Shown here in pieces: positions 25,199 through 35,567 of a stretch of DNA of 64,000 bases; the first letter of the stretch is position 1, and every line of letters starts with the position of its first letter. Made by a program: the position numbers and the translations under genes. Below the pieces are notes generated by a model that saw only the letters and a program-made list of their open reading frames with translations, did no database searches and was not told where the DNA came from. Location: contig CP034988.1 of the NCBI GenBank assembly GCA_004026145.2, positions 10,731,168 to 10,795,167 on the forward strand. Reading direction: 5' to 3'. This DNA is from Takifugu bimaculatus. Its lineage: Eukaryota > Chordata > Actinopteri > Tetraodontiformes > Tetraodontidae.

Positions 25199-25390
25199 TA
25201 TGGAGCGAATCAAAGTGTGACGTACGTGTGAGTGAGAGAAACGGCGAAGCACTTTCTTCTTCACGCATGTTAACCAGCGTGCAAATCCGTTTCCTGTTAC
25301 CGCCACCTCTCGGTGGCAGGTGGAATCACATCTATTAGACTGATGACCGAGCTGAAGGACCCCCATAACACCCCAATAATAACACACAAT

Positions 25391-25395
<5 letters not shown>

Positions 25396-25435
<40 letters not shown>
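25396..25435. repeat. (AC)n microsatellite
   Basis: Uninterrupted AC dinucleotides upstream of spr. Confidence 0.98.
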
Positions 25436-26579
25436 AGCAAACAAATACAAAGAGAGGTGGGAAGATGGACATTGGGACAAGCAGAAACATCTGGAAGTGT
25501 CCAAATTAGTATGTCCACACAGGATGATTGATTTTTGGAATAAATGCAGATTTATGATACTGGTTTATGTTACTGGTTTATGTTGCTGGGTTATTTTTCC
25601 AAGATGTTGTGGCTGATGCAGAAGAATCAGGGAGCTGTAGTCAAAATGTGTGTGGATGTTCAGCCGGTGGAAGATGAAATAAGCTCCAAAAGACAGGAAG
25701 TTAGTGACCACAGCTTTAGATGTTAAACTAAATCAGGGTTCATTCTCCTCTTTTAGCTTTTCTAAATAACAGTCGAGGAAAGGGGCCCTCAGCAGACCTT
25801 TGGGCCCCTGCAGCAGTAGTGGCCAGTATCACCCCCATGTTCACGGCTGGACAGATGTTCCTCTCAACAGATTCTGTGTCCCTTGTTCTCCAAACACACT
25901 TTTTCTCACAGCAACAGCAGCAGCAGCAGAGTTCTGGTAGAAGCTCCTGGTTCCACAGGTCTCTATAAGCCACCAGGCTGGTCTGGATGTTCTTTAGCAA
26001 CTTCTGATGCAGAAGGTTGTGGTGAGGATGCAGGACAGGTGTTCTCCTGACCACTCTTCATGAAAGTCATGTTTGGGCAGCTGTATCAGAACATCTGAAG
26101 AGTCAAGCACACCTCCAGAGGCTGGCAGACCTTCCTGGAGGTCTTCTGCACTCAGATAGGGTTCTGACTGGTTCTCTCTGATTCTTCTTGGTCTCCCAGA
26201 CCTGATCTTGGCCTCCACTGTTTTGGGGGGTTCTTCGCCTTTTCAACCAAAATATCTCAATGATAATGCTGAAATATTGAAAGTGTTTCATAACTTTCCT
26301 CCACCTGCTGAAGGGTCTCAGTAACACATGTTGTCCATGAGCCAAAGACCAGAGGAGAGGTGTAGTCACGTGTTCTAGGCCCAGTTACCAGAACCAACAG
26401 TAAGTGGTGGAGAGACAACCGGCGGGATGAATTGCACGAGAGGCAGATGTGTCCAGCAGAGATGGTCCTTCAGGAGGGACAGGTCCAGTCCTGCTATGGT
26501 TGAGACACACTCAGTCATGTGACCATGCAGAGATCAGAGAGATCAGATAAAAACTGTTTTATGGTCTTGCAGAACACTT

Positions 26580-26585
26580 TTTATT
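26580..26585 (-). terminator. Candidate poly(A) signal of slc1a3
   Basis: AATAAA on the minus strand, the first canonical hexamer I noticed downstream of the slc1a3 stop. Confidence 0.45.
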
Positions 26586-27244
26586 TTTAGGGGTTCAGAG
26601 AAATGAACGTGTTGACAGAAAGCTATTGGACCTACAGAATGAGGACACTTTCACACATGAAACACTCATGCACACGTGCCAGCAGCACAGTCAGGGACCT
26701 GAATGTGCAGCAGCACCTTAATGTGCACGGGAAACGTTTATGGCTGTAATGTAAACATCAGGAAGTCTCTAGAAACCTTCACTCCCAAATGTGGTGCAGA
26801 ACATTATTTCTTCAGAGCAGAACCTTATCAGAAGGTTCTACCTGACTGTTGGCCCAGAACCCTGATCAGGCTGAGCCTGAGACAGCGAATCCTTGAATCC
26901 AACATGACCGCCTTCACAACCAGCTCATCTAAAGTTTAGATGATCCACTGTGGGCGGCAGCAGCAACAGCAGCCTCACACTCCTGAAACAGCCAGCTCAC
27001 TTTTGGGCATGAGTTTGTTCCATATTAACAACAGGTACTGAAAATTAAAGGTTGTGTGACTCCAACATAAAGATACAAAACTGCACGACTATAGATATAA
27101 AACTAGAAAACACCCATCATCTGTGACACGATGCTAATCACACAACCGCTGCTAAATCCAGGTGGCCTGAAACAAGAATTCCAAATGATGCCGAACTCTC
27201 TTTTAAATTCTTTAAAATGAAAAAAGGAAGTTTAAAAAAAAAAA

Positions 27245-27455
27245 AAGGGTAATTCAGGATAATTCTGGGTTATTCCGAGGTATTATGGATTATTCCAAAT
27301 TATTCTGGGTTATTCTGTTATTATGGGTGATTCAGAGTAATTCTGTTTTATTCTGGGCGATTCTGAGTAATTCTGAGTAATTCTGGGTTATTCTGAGTTA
27401 TTCCAAGTTATTCCGAGTTATTCTGGGTAATTCTGGATTATTCTGAGGGGATGGT
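27245..27455. repeat. Degenerate ATTCTGGGTT-type tandem repeat
   Basis: Roughly twenty diverged copies of a 9-10 bp unit (ATTCTGGGTT, ATTCTGAGTA, ATTCCGAGTT) preceded by an A-rich run at 27233. It ends about 15 bp before the slc1a3 stop codon, so it lies at the start of the 3' UTR. Confidence 0.85.
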
Positions 27456-27467
27456 GGCTGTTGTAGG

Positions 27468-28680
27468 TCACATGTTTGATTCCAGATGAGCACGTCGGTC
27501 ATTTTCTAAATCACTGTCCTGAGAGATGAGCTTGTAGGGTTTCTTTCTTTCCTTCTCCTCCAGCACAGAGTTTCCCATCTCCACATCCTTGCTGCGGAGC
27601 TCATTTCTGGAAAGAAACTCCACAATTCCTGCTCCAATGGAGTCTCCCAGGACATTGGTGGTAGTCCGGAGACGGTCCCTGTAGGCGAGCCAAGAGAGCC
27701 AAGTTAGAGACTGGGATTCAATTCAAGACACATTTATTTAAACAAGTTTAGTTAAAACCAAGAACATCTCTAGACCCTTGACCCAGCTACCATAACCCCT
27801 TTAACAGAAAAAAACCTTCGGTGGGACCATGGTGATTGGTCCTGAACATCTCAGGGATAGATTAGATCATATGATCAGTCTAGATGGTATCTCATTAGCA
27901 TCTAGTCTCTCTGTGAGGAATCTTGGAGTAACTTTTGATCAAAATCTCTCCTTCAACTCACACATTAAATGAGTCTCTAGAAGTGCCTTTTTTCACCTGA
28001 GGAACATCACAAAGATTAGGAAGCTACTGACGTATCGTGATGATGAAAAGTTAGTCCATGCATTTGTTACTTCCAGGCTGGACTATTGTAATTCTTTATT
28101 ATCAGGGTGTCCAAACAACTCTTTAAGAAGCCTCCAGTTGATCCAAAATGCTGCAGCCAGAGTTCTGACAGGTCTTGACAAAAGAGATCACATGACTCCT
28201 GTAATGGCGTCGCTTCATTGCTCATTGCTCTTCATTGCAAAGCTTATTGTTACTAATTCTGTAGTTCCAGTTATTATCATAGACAGACACATTATCATAC
28301 TTAGGGGGTCGTCTAATCGTTAGGTCACATCTTAGCTATGCTGTTATAGGCCAAGGCTGCCAGGGTCCAGAAACATGATCACCTGGCAGGCCTCTGTTAC
28401 CCCACTGGGTCATGGTTTCCTCTCCTCTTCCTCTCCTCTCCTCTCCTCTCCTCTCCTCTCCTCTCCTCTCCTCTCCTCTCCTCTCCTCTCCTCTCCTCTC
28501 CTCTCTCTCTCTATCCAGCCCCCATCAGCAGGAGGGTCCCCCTACCTGAGCCTGGTCCTGCTCAAGGTTTCTTCCTGTTAAAGGAGAGTTTTTCCTTGCC
28601 ACTGTTGCTTTCTGGGGTCAGGCCCTGGGATTCTGGAAAGCACCTTGAAACAATTCTGATTGTAAAAGACGCTATATAAA

Positions 28681-28746
<66 letters not shown>

Positions 28747-29891
28747 CTAGAATCATATGGGTGGGGGTCAGGCTTATATTGATAAAGGTATAACTACTTA
28801 TTTCTATTGTTTCTAGTCATTTTAACCACTATATTGACCTCTTGCATGTCTATAGAAGTGAAAATGATTCAGGAAACCAGTCCTACCAAACCAAAGGAGT
28901 CCGGATGAAAATCCAGAACAGCCATTTGGTTCATCCCAGTTACAAGAGGGCAGGGATTTCCTTATTACCCCAGTTTTCTGAGGAGTTTCTGGGTTAGGAT
29001 TTCTAATTGAAGTGATTAATTTGGGAAACTTAATTATCTTTGCATGATAAAACTCTTATAAAAAAAATCTGAGCAAAAGAGGGATGTAGAACGAGTCCCC
29101 AGAGGAGGTGGGAAGTGTGTCCCTGTTGGTGGATGTAAAGCTAATTTAGACCTATGAGTTCTGGTTTGATACTTTGCTCAAATCCCAAGCTGCTCTTAAC
29201 CATTTACTGAATTACTATTACTAGTAGTACTAGTAGTACTGCTAGGACAGACGTGTACTCACAGGAACCAGTCCACTGCAATGATGAGGGTGATGTCATC
29301 AGTAGGCAGTCCAACAGAGGTGAGAACGATCACCATGGTGACCAGGCCTGCCTGTGGTATACCAGCCGCTCCGATGCTGGCTGCAGTGGCTGTGATGCTT
29401 GATGGGAGGAAACACACATGAAACGAGTCCAAAGGTCGACTGCTCAGGTTGTCATTAGCTGCTCTTTACCTAATTGTGATGATCTGACCAAAGTTCATCT
29501 CCATATTGTTGACCTGGGCGATGAAAATGGCTGCCAGGGCCTCATAGAGTGCCGTCCCGTCCATGTTAATAGTGGCGCCAACCGGCAACACGAAACGTGT
29601 GATTCGCTTGTCAATTCGGTTGTTCTCCTCCAAGCATTTGAAGGTAACAGGGAGGGTGGCTGAGCTGCACACACAAGTCAGACATCATCACCTTCTTACA
29701 AGGACTTCACTACAGGCGAAGAAGCAGTGTTGCCCATGACAACCTCAACCATATTGAACAATCATCTTAGCCTTCATGGAGACGACACTCCCAAAACACA
29801 GCAGCTACAGCGCATGTTCCCAAACATACATTATTAACATCTTATTTCTGGTTCCCTTCAGGCACCTGACTGACTGAGTATCAAGGACAAC

Positions 29892-29935
<44 letters not shown>

Positions 29936-32490
29936 AGTGTAGAGGTAGTGCAGGTAATGGATAACTTACCTGGAGGAGGTGCCCAGGGCCGTAACTAACG
30001 CTTGCAGGAGGCCGCCGATGAAAACAAAGGGGTTTTGTCGAGTGATAGTGAAGTAGAGAGTGGGCAGGATAATGACGCCATGGATCAGTAAGCCAATGAT
30101 GACTGTGATGGTATACATGCCCAGCTGGCCTCCCATCTGCGTCAGATCGTCCATCTCCACTATCTTTCCTGCAATCAGGAATAGAATACCAACAGGAGCG
30201 TACCTGAAAGGAGAGAGAGATGGAGTCTGTTACTGGACACAGTGGAGGTCTGAAGAACACTTGCACCAAACTTACCACATGATGATGGCCACCAGCTGCA
30301 TTATGGCCTCATTTAGGCTGTCAAAGAAATCTCTCAGGAGCTGGCCCTGCTCCTTCATGTTGCCAATAATCAGGCCAAAGCACATGGAGAAGACCACCAG
30401 CCCAAGGGCGTTGACGCCGTTGACCTGACCTGGCATAGGGATCACTTCCTCCCTTGTGATCTCCATGAACTCTTGGGTTCCATTGGTTGAGTTAAAGAAC
30501 GTTTCGTTCATTGTCACTGTCAAATGGACCACTCTCTTCCCATATTTGGTTTTGAACTGGAAAATGGAAGAATTACACCTTAATATTGCAATCCCTATAG
30601 ACTCCTACAGCCAGAATCAACCTTCTTCTACCATTTCAGGGGCCACCTTGTCATTAATGTCTATCCGAGGACAAGGTCTTACTCTAGCTTCCACAGAGTT
30701 ACTCCAAACATCCTTGTCTCGCTAACAAGTGGCTGACTGACCTCTGACCTAACCTAATGTTTAGTGAAGGACATGCTGTTGCCCCCAGGACATCTCTGGT
30801 TTAGAGAAGCTACAGAAGGATGGTTTCTGCAGTGGTTCCTCAGAAGACTCACCTGCTGTGTGCAGGCTTGTACCAGGTTAGGTGGGAACATGTTCCTGAA
30901 AGAACAGACAGAGAGACGACTGACACTGACAGTAACGCCAATGACGGGAATATCACTGCTGGGCTGAACTACCTGATCAGATCCAAGAAGGCGTCAGCTG
31001 GACTGACTTGTTCTATGGTCTGCTGCTTTCCAAACTCCTCTTTAGAGCCTTTTCCAGGGTGGATGATGAGCACAATTATAATTCCAATAAAAACTGCAAT
31101 GAAGGTTGTGGTCATGTAGTAAATCACAGCTCTCATGCCCATCTTCCCCGAGGCCTTACTGTCCAAAGCTGCCATTCCTGAGGGGACAGAAGGTCACAAG
31201 CATGACTACTCGTGGGGGTGGGGGATAATTGTTGGGAGATGTTACATTCCATACTTCAATATCTATCTGAAGGCTAAGATGGTGGGACAGATAATGGTAG
31301 AATAACAGCCAACACATAGCAGAACCACATCCATAAAGACACACCTGCCCCAATAGTCCCTCATTCATTAAAGGGAACCAGTCCCATCTATCTACCAACC
31401 ATGAACCTGATCAACGCTACATGGAAGCTCCTGTCAGGCATCATCTCTGCAGTGTAGATGAACAATGTCAATCTGTACATGAGCAGGACTCCTCCCAAGG
31501 AGACCCTGGTCCTGGCCTTTGCACAGCCCTGGGCCCCCCTGTCAGCCAGATTATCACTGGGAACAGATCTGATGATCCGTTCTGAGGTGGAGCAACCACA
31601 GATTTCCCCCTAATCTACACTTGTGGAGATGGTGTGAGGCGTTCCTGAGAATGTTCAGCACTCCTGCATGAAGAGTGGAGGGAAAGTCCAATGACCCTCT
31701 CAGCTTCACCCTTCTTATCTCCTGCTGGGATACAGGTGCATCAGGAAGAAAGAACACAAAAAGCCTGAAATGTTCCCAGGACTAAAGGAAGCAGTTAGAC
31801 AACATGTGGTGGCAGCTACCAGTAATACCAGTGGTGACTGTGGCGTCCCCAGAGGACTGGGTCCAGCAGGTTCCTGGAACATGTCCAGAAGAGTAAAACA
31901 GCTAAAATAGAGCAGAGGGCCCTCAGGCTCCAGGCCCCTGAGCTAGATCTTCACAAGATCTTAAATGTGGAGCACATTCCTTTCACCTTTATTCCTGCTC
32001 ATTTTAGCTGTTTGGATGGAAGAAGAACAAACAAGTGTGGATGTGGACGCAGCATCTTTGCCCAGTAAGTCCACATCCACCTCGTCTTAACTCGTCCTGG
32101 AGGTGTCTGATCACTTTCTGACACACCAGTTACCTGTTATGAGACTGGAAACCAGTAAAGGAAGAACAAGCATCTGAAGCATTCTCATCAACAGTTCTCC
32201 AGGGAAAGAGAAGTACTTGACCTCCCGGTAGGTCATCTTATAGGGCCGGAGTGTGAAGCCTAGAATGATACCTGCAAACAGAGAAGTAAGTGGCAATGTT
32301 GCTGGTTTACAGTGAGCAGATGGATGATGGAGCCACATCCAGCGTACTCACCCACAACAACAGCTCCAACTGTGAAGAGCACAAAAGCATTTTTCCTGAG
32401 GAACGCCAGCACATCCTCTTTGGAGACCTCCTCCACTTTCCTCTTGGCCTTCATGGTGCGTATGTGAATGCCTTCCCTGATACGCTGCAT
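27468..32490 (-). CDS. slc1a3: Excitatory amino acid transporter 1 (GLAST), SLC1A3
   Basis: Nine coding exons on the minus strand: 32490-32352, 32271-32134, 31177-30973, 30895-30853, 30556-30276, 30203-29970, 29664-29470, 29397-29263 and 27678-27468 (526 aa). It follows SLC1A3 over its full length: LRPYKMTYREVKYFSFPGE, the HP1/TM7 serine-rich GTSSSATLP joined across a splice, the NMDGT motif in TM7 and GAAGIPQAG in HP2. The C-terminal cytosolic segment (DVEMGNSVLEE) is closer to SLC1A3 than to SLC1A2 or SLC1A6. It is a Na+/K+/H+-coupled glutamate uptake carrier of glial plasma membrane with eight TM segments plus two hairpins; the large TM3-TM4 loop holds N-glycosylation sites (NETF, NST, NGT). 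The start at 32490 is tentative because a longer N-terminus could lie in an upstream exon. Paralog a/b is unresolved. Confidence 0.95.
28430..28510. repeat. (CTCTC)n pentanucleotide inside the LINE tail
   Basis: About fifteen near-perfect TCCTC units. The same array occurs at the homologous position in the L2 copy at 33690-33990, on the other strand. Confidence 0.95.
28681..28745. repeat. (ATTG)n LINE tail
   Basis: Sixteen or so ATTG units terminating the L2-type element. Confidence 0.97.
29894..29932. repeat. (AC)n microsatellite in slc1a3 intron
   Basis: Uninterrupted AC dinucleotides about 40 bp past the donor of the exon ending at 29970. Confidence 0.97.
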
Positions 32491-32520
32491 CCTGCTGAAC
32501 CAGCACAAGAAGACCCATAA

Positions 32521-32591
32521 TAATAGAATAGAATAGAATAGAATAGAATAGAATAGAATAGAATAGAATAGAATAGAATAGAATAGAATAT
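32521..32591. repeat. (AATAG)n pentanucleotide array
   Basis: About fourteen uninterrupted AATAG units (CTATT on minus). It lies roughly 20-90 bp upstream of the probable acceptor of the first slc1a3 coding exon, so it spans the branch-point/polypyrimidine region on that strand. Confidence 0.97.
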
Positions 32592-33499
32592 GACGTTTCT
32601 GTCAGTACGAGACAAATCCCAAGTGAACAGCTGACCTTGTCTGCAATAAAAGGCAAACTGAACAGATATATTCAGGAATTTCATGCAATAATGGAGAATA
32701 TGGGATGTAGCTGTCTCTGTGCCTGAGTTGTGTAGCTCTGTCAGGTGTTGGACGTCTGTCAGTAAATGATCAGCATCATGTATCTTCAGGATGGAGAGCG
32801 GGATGGAGATAAAAGCTGTAAAGTATGTGAGTGAGTGATGAGAGGAGCAACCTTAGTTCCTGATGAAAAGGAGCCACCTTGGAGTAACAAATAAACTCAA
32901 GCCGGGAAACAAAAAGAGTTTGTTTCTCTGTGAGTTTTAAACCAGTTATAAAGTGTCCTAATTTCTGAGTCTTTATCTGCAGACAGAACTCAAAGTTGAC
33001 AGCCTACCTTTAGGATGGTGTCTCTTTAGTTCTCAGCAGAAGATGATCCTGGAGGGCTGGAGCTGGCACAGCTGGCTCTCCCTGGAAGCTGGAGATGAAG
33101 GTGAAGCCTCCACATGTGGAACAGCTTCATGCTGCAGCAGCTGTGGGTGCAGCACCAGCAGGGAGGGAAGAAGCTCCTCCCACAAGAGTGGTGGACACGC
33201 CCCCAAATACTGACAGAATGAGATTAGAACAGATTAGAACATGTCTCTGTCCTGCCACTCAGACGTGTTTTCACTCCTTGTTAGGAATATGTGCCGACTC
33301 GTCCAACATGTACGTGTCTGTCAAATGTCAGTCTGAGCAAAAAGAGCATCAAAAATGTTTGATTCAAAGAGGAAACTGACTGATGAAGGAAAATTATCCA
33401 TGAAAAAAGATGTATAATAATTGAATAGATATAAATGGATAAATAAATAGGTATAATTCACCTTTAACACAAGTCACATTGGTTTATTTCAAATATTGG

Positions 33500-33690
33500 G
33501 AATACTACTACTATTACTACTAGTGCTGCTGCTACTGCTACTACTGATATTACTACTACTACTACTACTACTACTACTGCTACTGCTGCTGCTACTGCTA
33601 CTACTACTACTACTACTATTACCGTACTATTACTGCTGCTGCTACTGTTACTACTACTACTGCTGCTACTACTACTACTGCTTCTAAATC
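33500..33690. repeat. (CTA)n/(CTG)n trinucleotide array
   Basis: Mixed ACT and GCT triplets for nearly 200 bp with short interruptions. Directly abuts the L2-type tail beginning at about 33690. Confidence 0.95.
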
Positions 33691-33990
33691 AATCAAATCA
33701 AATCAATCTTTATTTATATAGCATCTTTTACAATCAAAATTGTTTCAAGGCACTTTCCAGAATCCCAGGGCCTGACCCCAGACAAGCAACAGTGGCAAGG
33801 AAAAACTCCCCTTTAACAGGAAGAAACCTTGAGCAGGACCAGGCTCATGTAGGGGGACCCTCCTGCTGATGGGGGGCTGGGTAGAGAGAGAGGAGAAGGG
33901 GGGAGGACAGGTAGATGATAGAGAGGAGAGGAGAGGAGAGGAGAGGAGAGGAGAGGAGAGGAGAGGAGAGGAGAGGAGAGGAGAGGCACA
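33690..33990 (-). mobile_element. L2-type LINE 3' tail
   Basis: The reverse complement of the 28500-28750 tail: an ATTG-derived A/T edge (AATCAATCAAATCAAATC), TTTATTTATATAGC, AATTGTTTCAAGGCACTTTCC, AGGAAGAAACCTTGAGCAGG, GGGGGACCCTCCTGCTGATG, then (GGAGA)n at 33911-33986. Confidence 0.88.
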
Positions 33991-34099
33991 GAGCACAGAA
34001 ACACATACAAAAATACACTATTTATGCAACCCGCCGGCCGAGTGGGTCAGTGGGGCTGGAGGTCATCACGCAGCTACGAAAGCGGCGATACCTGTAAAT

Positions 34100-34156
34100 G
34101 AATACAGAATACTACTACTGCTACTACTACTGCTACTACTACTACTGCTACTACTA

Positions 34157-34192
<36 letters not shown>

Positions 34193-34260
34193 TTATTACT
34201 ACTACTAATGCCGACGACAACAACAACTATTATTATTATTATTATACAGTATTATTATAC
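34100..34260. repeat. (CTA)n / (ATT)n trinucleotide array
   Basis: A second CTA/CTG array followed by ATT triplets. It resembles the array at 33500-33690 and flanks the other side of the L2-type tail. Confidence 0.93.
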
Positions 34261-34355
34261 TACAGTATATTATCATACAGTAAGAGATTAACATGTTGGG
34301 CACTGGCGTTGTGTGAGGCCGAATATAGATGAATAATAAGCGGCTGGAGGAGTCC

Positions 34356-34507
34356 AGCACTTGGGACCCGGATCAGCACTTGGGAGCTGGACCAGCACTT
34401 GGGATCCGGACCAGCACTTGCGGCCCGGACCAGCACTTGGGACCCAGACAAGCATTCAGGAGCTGGACCAGCACTTGGGACCCAGACTAGCACTTGGGAC
34501 CTGGAAT
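34356..34507. repeat. 19-bp minisatellite, eight copies
   Basis: Eight tandem units of the form AGCACTTGGGACCCGGATC with a few substitutions (8 x 19 = 152 bp). Intergenic. Confidence 0.95.
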
Positions 34508-35567
34508 AGTTCAGGAGAATTCCTCCGAGTCATTGACGCGCAGCAATTAGCTGGGAAACTAGAACTGCTGCTCTAATAAGCGACCCACTGCATGGAAACA
34601 GATTCCCTGGTGAAAATGAATATAATTAGCGGAAAATACGCCAGAAACCAGGTCGCACAGGCGTTTACTAAACACGGCGGAGCGGCGACGCTCCAGCCAA
34701 GGTGTTGACCAAATGCGCGTTGACCAACTTTCCATGCGTAAAAGTTTTCCTTTTTCAAATTTTATTAAACGCATCGAGGTCACGTGGTCACCACCAGGAC
34801 AGACCAAACAAATCGACACAGACGCTGATTCGGGCTCGAACACGCGTAGGAACCGTCCCGTCCTGTGGTTCCGTGGTACCTGCCGAGCTGATATCGCTGC
34901 GGTCGGGTTTACAGCCCGCTCCTGTGGGTCTTTGTCGGGTGCGTAGGTTTGACCCGACTTCAGCTATTTTTTAGAACTTTGTATTTCCGAGCTCTTACGT
35001 AGAGTTATTTGCTAGTCTGTGGGTAGCTAACAGGTTAGCCACGTCTAGATTTGTGACGTGGTTTCTTTATCGCTTTATCGAGTATAAACCGTTAATAGTC
35101 GGGTTTCTTTGCACTGCATCTTACTGCTGTTATTAACGCTGCTTGTATGAAAGGAATGATGATTTATCTACACCCAACACGCGAAAACAAGCTCACACAT
35201 GTCTAAGGATCACAGCTGTTTTGATTCTTAATCTATCAAGGATCGACGGTGCAAGAATTTAAACTTAAAGGAACATACAACATTGCGTTAGCTAGTGTCC
35301 CACTGCCCAGCACTGCTCTGGAATAAGACTGTTCTTCTCAGTATTATCGTGAATAAATCCGGCTTCTAGTCTGACCAACCGGTCCCTGCACCCAAACCCC
35401 ACCCCCTAACACTAGAAGTGTCAGAGGTGAGCTTAGTTTAAGCTTAGAGAACTCAGCTCCTGTAGTTTCAGGTGTTTGGTGACCTGCCAACTGCAGTTCA
35501 GAACCAGTCGGAGCAGATAATTACCCTCTCGACCAACAAACTGTTTTTATTTGTGATTGCAGGCACA

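Larger units (their letters stand above)
25199..27467. other. spr upstream region and slc1a3 3' UTR
   Basis: Includes an (AC)n tract at 25396-25435 and the probable slc1a3 3' UTR with a minus-strand poly(A) signal (TTTATT at 26580-26585), about 880 bp past the stop. An imperfect AT-rich tandem repeat lies at 27245-27455. Minus-strand open frames at 25740-26370 have no recognisable homology and were not called. Confidence 0.45.
27820..28750 (+). mobile_element. 5'-truncated L2-type LINE in slc1a3 intron
   Basis: Translates, with a stop and decay, to LINE reverse-transcriptase C-terminal text (LGVTFDQNLSF, AFFHLRNITKIR, FVTSRLDYCNSLLSG, LQLIQNAAARVLT). The family's 3' end follows: AGGAGGGTCCCCCTACCTGA, GGTTTCTTCCTGTTAAAGGA, GACGCTATATAAATATTG and an (ATTG)n tail. 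An expanded (CTCTC)n replaces sequence at 28430-28510. It is opposite in orientation to slc1a3. Confidence 0.88.
32491..35567. other. slc1a3/nadk2 divergent intergenic region, repeat-rich
   Basis: Contains an (AATAG)n array, two trinucleotide arrays (CTA/CTG), an L2-type tail with (GGAGA)n and a 19-bp minisatellite. From about 34500 to 35450 it becomes unique sequence that should hold the nadk2 promoter and first non-coding exon: an acceptor-like TTGTGATTGCAG stands six bases before the nadk2 ATG. A slc1a3 5' non-coding or N-terminal exon may lie near 33000-33120. Confidence 0.5.

Noticed and set aside
25740..26370. Overlapping minus-strand frames upstream of spr
   Set aside because: No homology, no coherent splice pattern and ordinary composition; probably chance frames or decayed repeats.
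27468..32490. SLC1A6 or SLC1A2 instead of SLC1A3
   Set aside because: IIGNMKEQGQ, the KIVEMDDL segment and the DVEMGNS C-terminus match SLC1A3; nadk2 and skp2 next door match its 5p13 setting.
35472..35567. Upstream extension of the nadk2 reading frame from 35472
   Set aside because: An acceptor-like TTGTGATTGCAG immediately precedes the ATG at 35568, and the upstream residues have no family similarity.
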